Assembly (NCBI RefSeq): GCF_000764305.2
Contig: NW_025943937.1
Span: forward strand, 62,001-126,000
Reading direction: 5' to 3'
Length of the DNA stretch: 64,000 nt
Source: Hyalella azteca
Taxonomy: Eukaryota; Arthropoda; Malacostraca; Amphipoda; Hyalellidae
The position numbers and the translations under genes are program-made. Under the pieces are notes generated by a model, which saw only the letters and a list, made by a program, of their open reading frames with translations, did no database searches and was not told the origin of the DNA. The stretch's first letter is position 1. Each line of letters begins with the position of its first letter. This document shows, piece by piece, positions 1-10,530 of this stretch.

Positions 1-2100
1 AGCAAAACAAGTTGCGTTTCGTGAGGCCCGTCTATAGCTTCGGAAAGACAAAGATCCTAAGACAGAGCGGCCTCACCTTTTTTATTTAAGAAAATTCTGG
101 CATTCACGCTGACTGGAGCTACTGAACATGAGATTAGAGAACATATATCTTCAGGTACGACACTAATTCCACCACTTCTTAACCTGATGACAGGGATCTG
201 ATTCACTTAAGCCATGCTTCGTGTTGACCAACCGTATGCAAATTACCAAGTTGCTAGGACAAACTCTTAAACTGTGTGTACCAGCCTTCGACGCACACTT
301 AAATTGATTCATTGTTGAATTATTGGCTCCGATGATGCACGCTGGTAAATCGCCTACTTTTTATTTTGCGATAATTTTTTTTGCATGATGTTCACTACGT
401 AACATTGTACTTTACATTCTTTAAACTTCCAGTATTAAAACACAATAATTTTAGATTTCATGGTTCTGCAATCTGAAATTTATGTTTTTTTTTATTGCCG
501 AGTGCTTGAAGTTTATTGTACAATGCGTACTTAACGTTTAACAATGCGTTTAACGATCGAGGCGTTTTTCCTTAAAGTTAGAAAAAGTTTTAAAATTATT
601 ACTAGTCACACTAGAGGTGAAGCGAGTAATGAGGTTTGCCCAGAACTAAACTAACCGTTTGTCAAATTGTTTATCTACATGTGACGCGTGGCAAACTTTC
701 CAATGAACACAGTTAATCAATATGGAAATGGGCTAATCATAGAGAGCAAAATGTGCCTTGTAGACAAGAGTAAACTCCTGCATCGACAAGCCGCATGACC
801 AGTTCTTGCCATGCGTGTACTGAGACCGTTTAGCAGTATTCTGGTACGAATATTACAGAGAAAATTTGCGACTGCGTTTAGACGGAGCTGCAACTATGCT
901 ACTGGACTAGGCAGGCAGGGCGAGAAGATTGACTAAAATGATCGATTCAGCAAACAGGTCATACCGATCCATAATTGCAGGGTCATTGCTGGTCTTTTCA
1001 TGCTTAAATTGAACATGTATCATCCCAGCCGAGGTTTGAAGAGTAAATAACTGCCCTATGGCCGGTTCATTAAAATGAACTACGCGATCACATGAGGCAA
1101 GCACGCTGCTGTGAAACTATTCTGGGTATGTTGTATTACTGATCGCTTTAATTTTAGGTAAAGTAATGTTTCAGACAATTAAAATTTCTGAATTGTGTAT
1201 TAACTAATTGCATGCCATTATACTTTTTGCGCGTTATGCATAAGCAGTTACAGTTATAACAGGTCACACGTTATCGAATGAGAACTTCAACTCAAACATT
1301 GAATTCAACTTGAACATTCCAAGATTGATATGACGATTAGTATTATGATTTGCACAATATTCGTTATAATTAATTATTTAGAGTGGACGTCGTGTACACT
1401 CATGGTTCTTAACTTCAGTGCAGTATACCGAAGTTTTCAACTCAAAGCAGAATAAATTAAGCGTTTAGATCGTAAGACCACTTTGTTGTTTTGTAATTTG
1501 TGACGATATTATTCAAGGCATTTGCACTCTAAGTGTTTCATATTTTTGTAATAAAATTGATAAGTTTTATACCCGTATATCTGCTATAATTGATGTAAAC
1601 CGTTTTTGCACGTGTTGTTGAAAACTTTTCATTAACGTGTCCAACAGCCCTCGTTTTCATCATGCATATAAACCCAGCGGACAATGTTGCCGAATTTATT
1701 TAGAGCTCGGCACTTTAGGTGTTTCCTAATATTCATTTAGGGAATATCGTTCGTTAGTTTCTTACCTCCATGGTTTTGAGAAATGGACAGCATTTTCCCA
1801 TGGCAGCTGAAAAGTTGATGATATGACATAAATTCCATTCAAATAAGCTTACAAAGGCCAATAGGCTCACTTAATTACATAAGTTATTGCTGGCTGAGAC
1901 TCCGTTTAGCAAATGCATTTTTTCTGTTGTGATGCCAGAAGATGATGCTTTAATTCTTGTAACAATTCTAAACCCAATTGTTTAAATAACTTTTTATCGA
2001 TCAAGTGCATATGATTCGACCATGCAACTCAATTTGGTCACTCACTTCAGAGTTTCAAAAGGGACCGTGCCAGAGAAAATCATGATTAAGAGGAAAGCCT
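1..2100. other. AT-rich stretch, no gene recognised
   Basis: I see no convincing exon, RNA gene or repeat here. Short open frames on both strands lack codon structure or any recognisable motif. A slightly more complex patch near 1640-1720 combines a cluster of GC-containing words with a TTTATT box and could be a small regulatory element, but nothing specific supports that. Confidence 0.5.
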
Positions 2101-2420
2101 GAGATCACTCTAGATTAACGGGGGGCTTTGCTTTGGTGTTGCGAAGCAGAGAAGCCGCGCTGTCCTACTGATCTACGCCAGAGATTAATTTGTGGGTGTT
2201 GGAAGCGGACAGCAGCGTCTCGTGATTAATATGACCCAGTCATTAGTTGCTGTCCGCGAGACTGGAAGCTTTGCGGAGCGAAGTTATCGAGTGCGATGAC
2301 TGGGAAGATGCGCGTCAGTTGTGGTACTGGGAAACAGGCCGTGGGCCTCGATCGTTGCACAGGGTAACCGAGCTTGTTTGCCCATGTCCAAGTGCGGTTG
2401 ACAATGGAATGATCTGCAGC
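2100..2420. other. GC-rich island with inverted repeat and possible exon
   Basis: This island is richer in G+C and CpG than its surroundings. It contains a perfect 10-bp inverted repeat, GCGGACAGCA at 2205-2214 against TGCTGTCCGC at 2248-2257. On the + strand a frame opens right after a TAG at 2244-2246, which doubles as a weak splice acceptor, and runs through a donor-like AGG|GTAACC at 2361-2369. The roughly 39 codons between encode an acidic, tryptophan-containing peptide that I do not recognise. It could be an internal exon, or equally a regulatory element with a chance open frame. On the minus strand around 2150-2180 there is also a tRNA A-box-like word with no matching B box. Confidence 0.25.
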
Positions 2421-2849
2421 TATGGGGATCTTTACGTAATTTGTATTGAGTTATATTGCTCAAAGTTAAATTATTCGCAAACGTGGCTGAGCCAGTGTAT
2501 CACAGAGAAAGAAGAATAACAATTCTACAAGACAAAATGCAAATACAACAGAATGAAATAAAGCAGTTTTGTTGTATTCGTTATTTATCAGTTGCTTCAT
2601 TTTCAACGTCATTTTATTCCATTATAAATTTTATGGTCTTTCTGTCTAGCGCAGATTCTAATTATTGTTATTTCATATTTGCTACATTTAGCGCAGAAAA
2701 TTATTTTACCGCGCGTGAGGTTGTCTAGAAAAAGTAATTAACATATTTAAACCCTCTATGATAAATAGGCTTTGAGCATTTTACTTACATCGCACTAGGT
2801 ATAAAAATATCCCTGTAATCAATCAATGAACTTGCATTTAATTTCTCAT

Positions 2850-3140
2850 AGCTCAGGCCGGGACACACAACGTGCGCTCATCAAAGGCAAGGTAAGCGTA
2901 TTTTTGCAGACATCCCTTGGTGGCAGCGGCGAAGTAATTTCCTTGCTTCCCGGTATATGATGCGGAGCAACGGGCAACAGCGTCGAGGGAGGGTCGGGTA
3001 TGTGGCGCGTATTTATGAAAGCCATCAGTCTCGTCGTAATGTGACGGACATCGCTCCTTCTGATTACCTGTACCAGCTTCGTCTTGCATGTGGCCTCAGA
3101 CGCCTCGTCTGTCAAACGGAAGCTCACTAGGACGTGAGGC
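2850..3140. promoter_or_regulatory. GC-rich complex island, possible regulatory or exonic
   Basis: About 290 bp of balanced-composition DNA sits between AT-rich flanks. On the minus strand two frames are open over most of it (102 and 78 codons), so openness here says little. The peptides contain no motif I recognise. Homeodomain and E-box words are not especially dense. I list it because its composition contrasts with its surroundings, and I cannot choose between a conserved non-coding element and an old exon. Confidence 0.2.
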
Positions 3141-3310
3141 TTATAAATAATCATAGTAACTTTAATAAATTAATTGCGGCATTTGAAATGAATAAACAAA
3201 GAATTTCACTGTCAGAGAACTTCGAGAATAGACAAAGTTTGTCGTTTAACTCAGCTCAAAAGTAAGACTGGAGATTCGTTTATCGAAGAATTGAATTTTT
3301 GATGAAGTAT

Positions 3311-3487
3311 TTAGCGCATTTTCTCATTTATGGATAAAATGCACTATTGTGCTCGCCATGTCCGTCCGTCCGTCTGTCTGTCTGTCCGTCTGTCCGTCCG
3401 TCTGTCCGTGACCTCAAGTTTTCGTCGACGAGAAAATGCGTTCTCTGTCACTCACTGCAGTGAGTACTGAGTTATATTTTTTTAATA
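3311..3487 (+). mobile_element. HINE/DINE-like element, copy 1
   Basis: First of three related copies. In order it shows a 13-bp subterminal repeat AGCGCATTTTCTC (3313-3325); a conserved block containing GCACTATTGTGCTCG; a (GTCY)n tract at about 3360-3408; the inverted partner of the 13-mer with one mismatch (3430-3442); a perfect 16-bp palindrome ACTCACTGCAGTGAGT (3450-3465); and a T-rich end shared with copy 2. A GTCY microsatellite core with inverted subterminal repeats and a 3' hairpin is the published structure of DINE-1/mini-me/HINE elements, which are non-autonomous Helentrons. No coding capacity is present. Compared with copy 2 it lacks about 90 bp before the inner 13-mer. Family assignment is inferred from structure. 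Confidence 0.65.
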
Positions 3488-3559
3488 CCTTTACCCAAAT
3501 GTCAAAATATTTAGAATTAAATAACAATACAAACCCAGAAAAAAAACTTGGGCTGCAAA

Positions 3560-3790
3560 AAGTTGAACAATGGCAATGCAGAGATCAGGCCGGAGTGCTC
3601 GGCTCAATTACGCCGAGGTTTGCAATTATCCGCTAATTGCAGTGGTGGTGAGCAGATTACGTTTGTTTTGATCGGTAATTTATCCAATAGTGGCTGTGTC
3701 CGGAGCACACGACACTTGACGGATGAGCGGTCGCGGCAACCAGCTCGTCCAGTTCGCCTCGACGCTACGCAAGTCTTACTAGTCATTTTA
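3560..3790. promoter_or_regulatory. candidate homeodomain-rich regulatory element
   Basis: Balanced-composition island directly downstream of HINE-like copy 1. It holds the palindrome GCAATTATCCGCTAATTGC (3622-3640), in which two TAATTG-type homeodomain sites face each other across five bases. A GGTAATTTATCC word follows near 3674, then a CpG-rich segment up to about 3775. Frames are open on both strands (113 codons + and 60 codons -) with no recognisable protein motif. Facing TAATTG sites suit a paired-type or LIM homeodomain dimer, but function is inference. Confidence 0.3.
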
Positions 3791-3899
3791 ATTTTTTTTC
3801 TGTTAGTTATTATCTCTCATTATTCTTTTCTACTTGTCTACCGCATCTTTGTATGCTTTTTGCTATTATCATTCTTATCTTCCATTTGAATATTCTTTC

Positions 3900-5940
3900 T
3901 GTTCATCGTCCTAAACAATAATATCATCAGCAAAAGATACGTGAAAATTAAAAGATTTTTGACTGATTATTTTGCGGCAACATTAATTTTCAACATAACC
4001 CCGCACTACAAATTACTTTGTTGAGCACCGCCCGCAGAAAACTGCGGTACATCCACAATTTTGAGTATCAGAAAATAGTAATATTGTTGTTGCACATAAA
4101 CGATCGCTGCCGTCAGAAGCAATGAAATGATCGAATATAGATAGCGTCAATAATTGACCGAGACCTGGAGGACAGCTAAACATGCGTTGAGTAAAGTAGT
4201 AGTCATAGACACAAAACATACAATTCATAAAATTTTTTCCAAAAGTTGTCTTTCGTACAAATTCACGAACGATTTTCATTGGAAATTTGCAACGTTTCCT
4301 ACGCATTATGTTGCATAATGCTTTCTCCTTTAGGCATCCACTGGCGCTTTTTGATATAATTATTCTTAAATATATTTTAGAGTGAGGAAAATCCTGGTCG
4401 TCTTCGCACACTCATCAAGATGAGTGACTTAGATATAATGCAATTTTTATTATGCATCTTGAGTAATGCCTTAGCCTGACGTTTGACCGCACACATAACT
4501 GATCGTGCATTAATGACTGATCATCAAAGTGCATTAATGACACGTTTGTAAATTTCCGGTGCGTGGCCTTGATTAAACGATGCCGTAAAATTAAACGAGA
4601 TGACGTCATAGCTCAAGGAGCGAGGACCCATTGATTATGTTAATGTGTACAATTTTTAACATCTTCACTTAATAGAGCGGCAAGAGGCATGAAGGATTCT
4701 ATATAGGACGATTTTGCACAAATGTAGTATAATTCGTCACGTGTGGACCGCGAAGGTATATATTACAGGTACACTACCAACGTCTAGTAACGCTTCACAA
4801 TAAGAATAATAATTATTTGTTATTACAACTAACTTAATTAATTAAAGCTATAATAATTTCAAATATAAATTATTTGAAATATAAATATAAATTAAAGTTA
4901 TAATAATTTCACACAGAGACTTCTGACGAACACTGAAGCTTTTTCGAGAAAATAATTAAACTGAATTTTGGTCAAGTTTATTATTAATCTTACTAATACG
5001 GGCAGCTATAACGTCAACTAAATAAATACACAAGCGGCCGGTTGTAAGAGTCTGTGTTGCTCAATACGGCTTGTTATTTAATGTTTATCGAGGTTTAATG
5101 TTCATGTTCATTCTACCTCTTTTATTGATAAAATAAAAGTGGTTGCATTTCATATCATTACGGTTATAAACACAGTTCATACTCTTTTTCAGTTTCAATA
5201 CTCTTCGCGTCTCTGAAATTCAAGGCCGAGTTTTGTTTTATATATTATGGAACATGATTGGCCTTCAAATTTTCATTAGGTGAGTCATCCGGTAACTAAA
5301 TTATATTGTTGCCCGCACGAAAATCGCGTAATATGAGGTGAACGAATGTAGAAAATTTTTATTTCTACGTCAATGCAAAAAATTATGCAGATATTATTTT
5401 CCGGAAACTTCTCGGTGCCAGAAAATATAACGATAGCTTTAAATTACTATTTTCGATTTATGCACAATATAACATTTGTGATTCATCGTGCGCAGTCTAT
5501 TAAAATAAAATAGGATTTTACAGATAATCTTTCAATTCTGGAAATTAATGATGATGATACAACGAGATTTAAACGCGCACTGAATTTGATTTAGAAGTAC
5601 ACCTAATATGCAATATGAAACAAGAGTTTTGATTGACTATGTCTTTCTGTGTTTTCGTTGCATAGACATATCGACAGCAACATATATTATCCATCAAATT
5701 TATCATCATCTAAGAAGTTTTTTACGAACTACGGATAAAACCCGGTATAATTAGAACAAACCTGCAAATTAAATTCCGGTGTGCAGTTTTTGTTTTTGTC
5801 CACAATCAATAAAGAGAAAAACTTAACAATTATTATGAGAATTTCTAGCTATGGGTACTCGCAGTGCGGGCAGCACGGTTAATCTTCTTAATTACTCAAT
5901 ATTTAATCAATAAAAGAGTTGGCTACCAACTCATCAACTT
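3900..5940. other. AT-rich stretch with one small repeat
   Basis: No gene is recognised. A 132-codon minus-strand frame at 4013-4411 has no recognisable domain, and its composition matches the non-coding surroundings. The only structure noted is the direct repeat and palindrome at 4841-4911, listed separately. Confidence 0.5.
4841..4911. repeat. AT-rich direct repeat flanking a palindrome
   Basis: A 21-bp sequence beginning ATTAAAG at 4841-4861 recurs with one change at 4891-4911, exactly 50 bp downstream. Between and overlapping them lies the inverted repeat ATTTCAAATA / TATTTGAAAT (4856-4880). A local duplication is the likely origin. Confidence 0.6.
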
Positions 5941-6149
5941 AATTGATGGTTACATCAAATGGGTTCCTTCATAGCAAAACTGCACAAAAGTTTCGGAACT
6001 GAAAACTACCGCTGACATCGGAGTGATGAAAGATCTCGGAGAACCAGGGCGCTGTTTTAAACCATCGCTGCCGAAATAAGCGGTCTGCTCCATGGATTTG
6101 TTGATCGAAGATTGCAATAAGAGAAAAAATGAGGTTTTCGTGTAGAGCG

Positions 6150-7620
6150 TCTGCGCGGAGAAGGGCATTTACTCCACCGGGTTGCATATTCATTGAAAAT
6201 AGGGGCGTCTACTACGCTGGGAAGAGTTTACAACAGAGGAGGCCCCTTAATACACTGGGAAGTAGATTTAAAGTTGATATCAGAGGACGAAGTCTACTCC
6301 ACTTTAAAGTGTTTACTCTGTAGGAGGAAGTCTACTGCGCTGCATGCGAAGTGTTTACTTTGGAGTATGGCATCTACTCTGCAGGGACGTGTTTTTTTGG
6401 AGTAAGGCATCTACTCTGCAGGGACGTGTTTACTTTGGAGTATGGCATCTACTCTGCAGGGACGTGTTTACTTTGGAGTAAGGCATCTACTCTGCAGGGA
6501 CGTGTTTACTTTGGAGTAAGGCATCTACTCTGCAGGGACGTGTTTATTTTGGAGTAAGGATCTACTCTGCTGCGACGTGCGCACATTGGATTAGGCCGGG
6601 AATCTACTCTACTCTGCTCTTGGGCAGAGACGAGGCTAGGAGGTGCTTTTGACACTAAAAGTCTTCACTACAATTATATAAAAGAAATCTACCCTGCCGG
6701 CACGTGTTGACATTGGAATAAGGCATCTACTCCGCCTGTAAGTGCTTTCTTTGGTCTTTCATGAAGAGCGTCAACTCTTGCGGGAAGTCTCAGCTTTATA
6801 CGTGTTCATCTATCATGGTAAGAGGCACCGAGTATGAAGGAAGTAGTATCATCGGAATGCTTTTTTCTCCGCTGGGGGAAGGAGTAAACTCGAAAAGAAA
6901 AGTTTACTCAGAATCAGATTTTCTGCTCAAGAAGAGAGTAGCTATACTTTTTCTGGATGAGACGGTTCATTCTGGAGGAGAGCAAATACGATAGAAGGAA
7001 ACTTCAGGCTCATTCTTGGAGAGGGAATCTACTATGTAGATTGACATCTGCAAAAATTAGCATATATTCGGAAAAAGAGCGTCTGCTATGTAGGAAACTG
7101 TCGACTCTGATAGCGATCGTCCTCACTAAAGAATAGTGTTTACCTTAACGTAGAACTGTGAACTGAAGGACGAGATCTGCTGCGAAGGAAGTAATCTACT
7201 CCTCATGCAGGGACTTGAGTTTATCGTTATACATGAGCAAAGGGTGTTAACTGTATAGATAAGAATATCTCCTCTGGAAGAGTATGTCTAATCTAGATGA
7301 GTGCGTCCACTTGCTGCAAGGATAGTTTATTCTCGAATATAAGGCATTAACTATATAGTGAGGATGTATATTTTGGGGGAGTGCATCGACTCAAGATGTT
7401 AGTTTGAACTCGAGTACAGTTTACTTTACATCAGTGAGAATATCTTCTATGGAGAAGCGTTTCTACTCGGATTGAGATTAGCTACTCGGCATGAAGAAGT
7501 GTGTCGATTCTGTAGGCGTTTGTCAAACATGAAGGATTTTTACTATTATTGAGGGCAGTATTTATACAGAAAGAATACATATAATCTAAATGAATGAGTT
7601 TATCCTGGATACTTTAGAAA
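6150..7620 (+). repeat. long degenerate minisatellite field with homogeneous core
   Basis: For about 1.4 kb the motif TCTACTCTGC(A)GGGA and its relatives recur at roughly 35-60 bp spacing, mostly badly diverged. In the middle (6352-6560) five units of 38 bp, starting at 6352, 6390, 6427, 6465 and 6503, are almost identical, with a sixth unit trailing off from 6541. Units contain TGTTTACTTTGGAGTA, GGCATCTACTCTGCA and GGGACG. Upstream (6190-6350) and downstream (6560-7620) copies are recognisable only by the (C)TCTACT or TCTGCT words with following GGA/GAA purines. Several frames stay open across the array, which follows from repetition and does not point to a gene. Confidence 0.75.
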
Positions 7621-9060
7621 CTTCAACGAAGATAGCAAAGGTCTTATTCCTAACAACACACAACTGTAACCAGGGATAATAAATGTAACCATTAGCGGGT
7701 CCACTTTAGTTGAAAATAAGAAATCATGTTAGAATTGATGATAGTGTTTAAAACATAATACAATTGAAGTTAATTTCGTGTTGATGGCATGTGTTCCGTA
7801 AGCAATGACGAATCTTTAGCAGGGTAACAAAGGAAAATATTATTCGTACACATTAGTTATAGCAACTTCATCAACTTCAAATTATTTTCTTTAGCTACGG
7901 CTAATTATTCTACAATATACTAGAACTTATACAAGGGTACAATGACTTACCATGATTAGAAACATGATTTCTCAGGCTTATTACATATCAAAACGAAAGA
8001 CTTAATCAAGTTCGTAGATTTGATATTAGAAGCACGGATACCGTAGATTGAAATGCGGAAATAAATTTGTCGGGGTTCCGGATGTAGTTTAGTTCACAGT
8101 TACTTGATTTTCATGTATGTGAAGAATTTATTTTGGGAACATTTGGCAGTAACTCCACAGCAAATGATCAATCTCATTACCTGTCAATGCATGCAATCTT
8201 TCTTTGTGATTATCTCGATTATCGTTTATAGTTTTTTCGGTTGTAAAGTTTGCCTTCGCTAAAATATTCTCCAATCAGAGACTATAAAAAAGCTTAGTTG
8301 ATTTGCATGATTTCAAACAATTGTAATAGTTATATGTTATGCTCGTTAATCTGTTAACGATTCATACTTGATTTATATAATATTTGATTTACTCCGTCCG
8401 TATTTGAAATGCGTACCTTTATTTTAAATCTAATTTTGTTACAAGCAGTAATGTATCCATGCACATCAAATTGACTTATTAATTATATATTTCAACTTTA
8501 CAACTGAAATTCGCTTCTTGTTCATGCTTGGAATTGTAGTTATACCTCTTCAGTATTAATATTAAAAGTATAAAAAAATTTCTAGCAAAAATAGTTCACT
8601 ATATTGCGTTTAACTACTTACTTGTATTGTACATGAATTGTCTAGCACATTTTAATTCAGAGGCTGCTAATTTTATGAAAATAATTAGAACAGACTGAAA
8701 AACATGAGTTGTAAAGCCGTTTTTGTACATTAATCAGAGCTTGTCGGACGTCTATTATATGCAGTTACGATGAAAAAATTGCAACTCACTTTTCATCAAT
8801 GTGAGGTGAAGCAACGTTTAAAATTTCCAGAGTTAAAAGTTGAGTTAAATTAAAAGTTGCAGCGTTAGGTTAGGTTGCTTTGCAAATGCAAAGTTAAGTT
8901 AAAAAATATTGCATTTGCAATAGAGACCATAAGTATTGCTATTCATATTGTTTACTTATTCTGACTTATTCGGTTTCTTCGTCGCAAAGCTCTTGAACAA
9001 GTTAACAATACATTAAATATTATTAAAAATGCATACTTTGCTCAACGGAAGACGCCAATT
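7620..9060. other. AT-rich stretch; POU-like palindromes near end
   Basis: No gene or long repeat is seen. Near the end two short palindromes with octamer-like words occur 30 bp apart: CTTTGCAAATGCAAAG at 8878-8893 and ATTGCATTTGCAAT at 8908-8921. They resemble POU-domain binding sites (ATGCAAAT-like), but could be chance in AT-rich DNA. Confidence 0.45.
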
Positions 9061-9094
9061 CCTTCTCGACCTCACTAGGAACCGTCCGTGAAAT

Positions 9095-9300
9095 TAATTG
9101 TTATCAAACGAGCCTTTACTCTTTATCATGGCATCGGTTATCGATCGGTGCGTCGATAAAGCTCTGAATAAACACTCGGCCGGATTAAAGGCGCAGATGA
9201 GCGCTAATTTAGGGACGCGACTTGCGGCGGCCGTGGCAGCGGCGATCGAAGGTGTGCAGCGCACGCCTGCCGCCGCCCCACAGCCATTACGTTGATCAAC
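9095..9300 (+). promoter_or_regulatory. CpG-rich island with 56-codon ORF
   Basis: A sharply GC- and CpG-rich island in AT-rich DNA. On the + strand an ATG at 9128 opens 56 codons ending at 9295, predicting a peptide with a central alanine-rich amphipathic stretch (LGTRLAAAVAAAIEG). I recognise no family. The same bases also carry developmental binding words, such as TTTAATCCGG on the minus strand (Otx/Bicoid-like TAATCC) and a forkhead-like GTTTATT. I favour a regulatory element over a gene. A short coding exon cannot be excluded. Confidence 0.25.
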
Positions 9301-10080
9301 TCCCGCCTGCCTGCGCTCACGTCAAAAACTGCGCTCTGCGTGTGCTGCAGCAAAATACGCGTGAATCTTTAGAAAATGATGAGAAGGAGTCCATATTCTG
9401 AATGGTGAAAAGAGGATGTGAGGGAAGATAGGAAAGTAAAATTTCAGTAAATGTAATTATGAAAAGATAAAATAACAAAATTAATTGATGTATGACGTTG
9501 AAAAAAAAAAGAAATATGCAGAGATATGAAACAGTAGAGGTGAATTAAATTCAAAGATGGTACAATTTCTTCCAATGTCACGTTTCTTATAAATAAGAAC
9601 TCATACTCAACTATAAAATCTGATTTGAAGTAGTTGATAAGTTCTTACACCTTTCTCATAATAAAATTTCACCACTTCTATCGACTTATTTTGCAGAATC
9701 TGTTGAAAAAAAAAATTCCCCACAGTCAACAAGAGAATTCTTTGTTTCAATCACTGAGTCATTAATGAATTTTGTGTACCAGAGTCCGGAAATTGAAGCA
9801 ATAGGTTCACAAGTATAAGTTGAATTTTGGAACAAAAATTGCTGCATATTTTTGCATGATGAATGAACTAAAATTCAAAGTAAGAAAACTTCGCATAAAC
9901 TTGTACTGTCCTAATTTATAAAATGCAAAAAAATTCCCGTCCAGTACAATTTTTAATTCTATATTCATGGAGTTAATTATCCTACGCAATCAAAAATTAA
10001 TATATTTATTTAAAGTGCCTCACGAAAACTTTAAATTCGCACAGACGTGTAAAACTTTACAGTTATGCCATTAAATTAAA
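9300..10080. other. AT-rich stretch, nothing recognised
   Basis: A/T homopolymer runs and short open frames only. I see no repeat, hairpin or motif cluster worth naming. Confidence 0.5.
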
Positions 10081-10235
10081 CTAATCAAATAGATAAGCAA
10101 TAAATTGAATCTGAACTAAACAGTTCATCCAGTTAGTTAAACCAATAAAATCGATAAACGATAAGTTGAACCAAAACTTCAAACAGATAATTAAACAAAT
10201 CAAATAACATAAGCGATAAGTATAGTTATTATCCA
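10080..10235 (+). repeat. degenerate ~57-bp tandem repeat
   Basis: Three diverged units begin near 10083, 10143 and 10198. Each carries an ATCAAATA or ATAAAATCG start, then GATAA(G/A)C(A/G)ATAA and TTGAA or a similar ending. The array abuts a CpG-rich island at 10240. Divergence suggests an old array. Confidence 0.4.
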
Positions 10236-10239
10236 TGCT

Positions 10240-10530
10240 ACCAAAAGCATCCATCCTCCGGACCACGAGTCGGCCGTGTCTGAGGACTGGTGAGCTCGGC
10301 CGAGTTACGCGGTCCGGCGGCTAGCAGCGGCGATTCATTTGCCCGAGTCATTAATCAAGAGTTTTTTTCCTCGGACGCGGGTGTCAGGAATGAGGTGTGG
10401 GAGATTAGACCATCGATGGCGGTGGCGATGTGATACAAGTGATGACGGTGTGCTGTGCGGTGGATGGAGATCGTCACATGGCAGGTGGATCTGTTTGCAG
10501 CAGGGATCAAGCGTCGATTTTTAATTAAGA
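10240..10530. promoter_or_regulatory. CpG-rich regulatory-like island
   Basis: Strong local enrichment in CpG between AT-rich flanks. Recognisable words include GAGTCATTAATCAAG (10342-10356, homeodomain type), GGTGTGGGA near 10397, and an E-box CAGGTG near 10481. The + strand frame at 10339-10524 (61 codons) has no recognisable motif. It could be an enhancer, a distant promoter or a CpG-rich exon. Confidence 0.3.

Noticed and set aside
2130..2190. tRNA-like D-arm (GTAGATCAGTAGGACAGC) on the minus strand
   Set aside because: No B box or T-arm at the right distance, and the A box has a mismatch at a key position.
4013..4411. 132-codon minus-strand frame as a gene
   Set aside because: No recognisable domain, composition like flanking non-coding DNA, and no splice context.
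8864..8873. TTAGGTTAGG, two units of the arthropod telomere repeat
   Set aside because: Two units are expected by chance. No longer tract is present.
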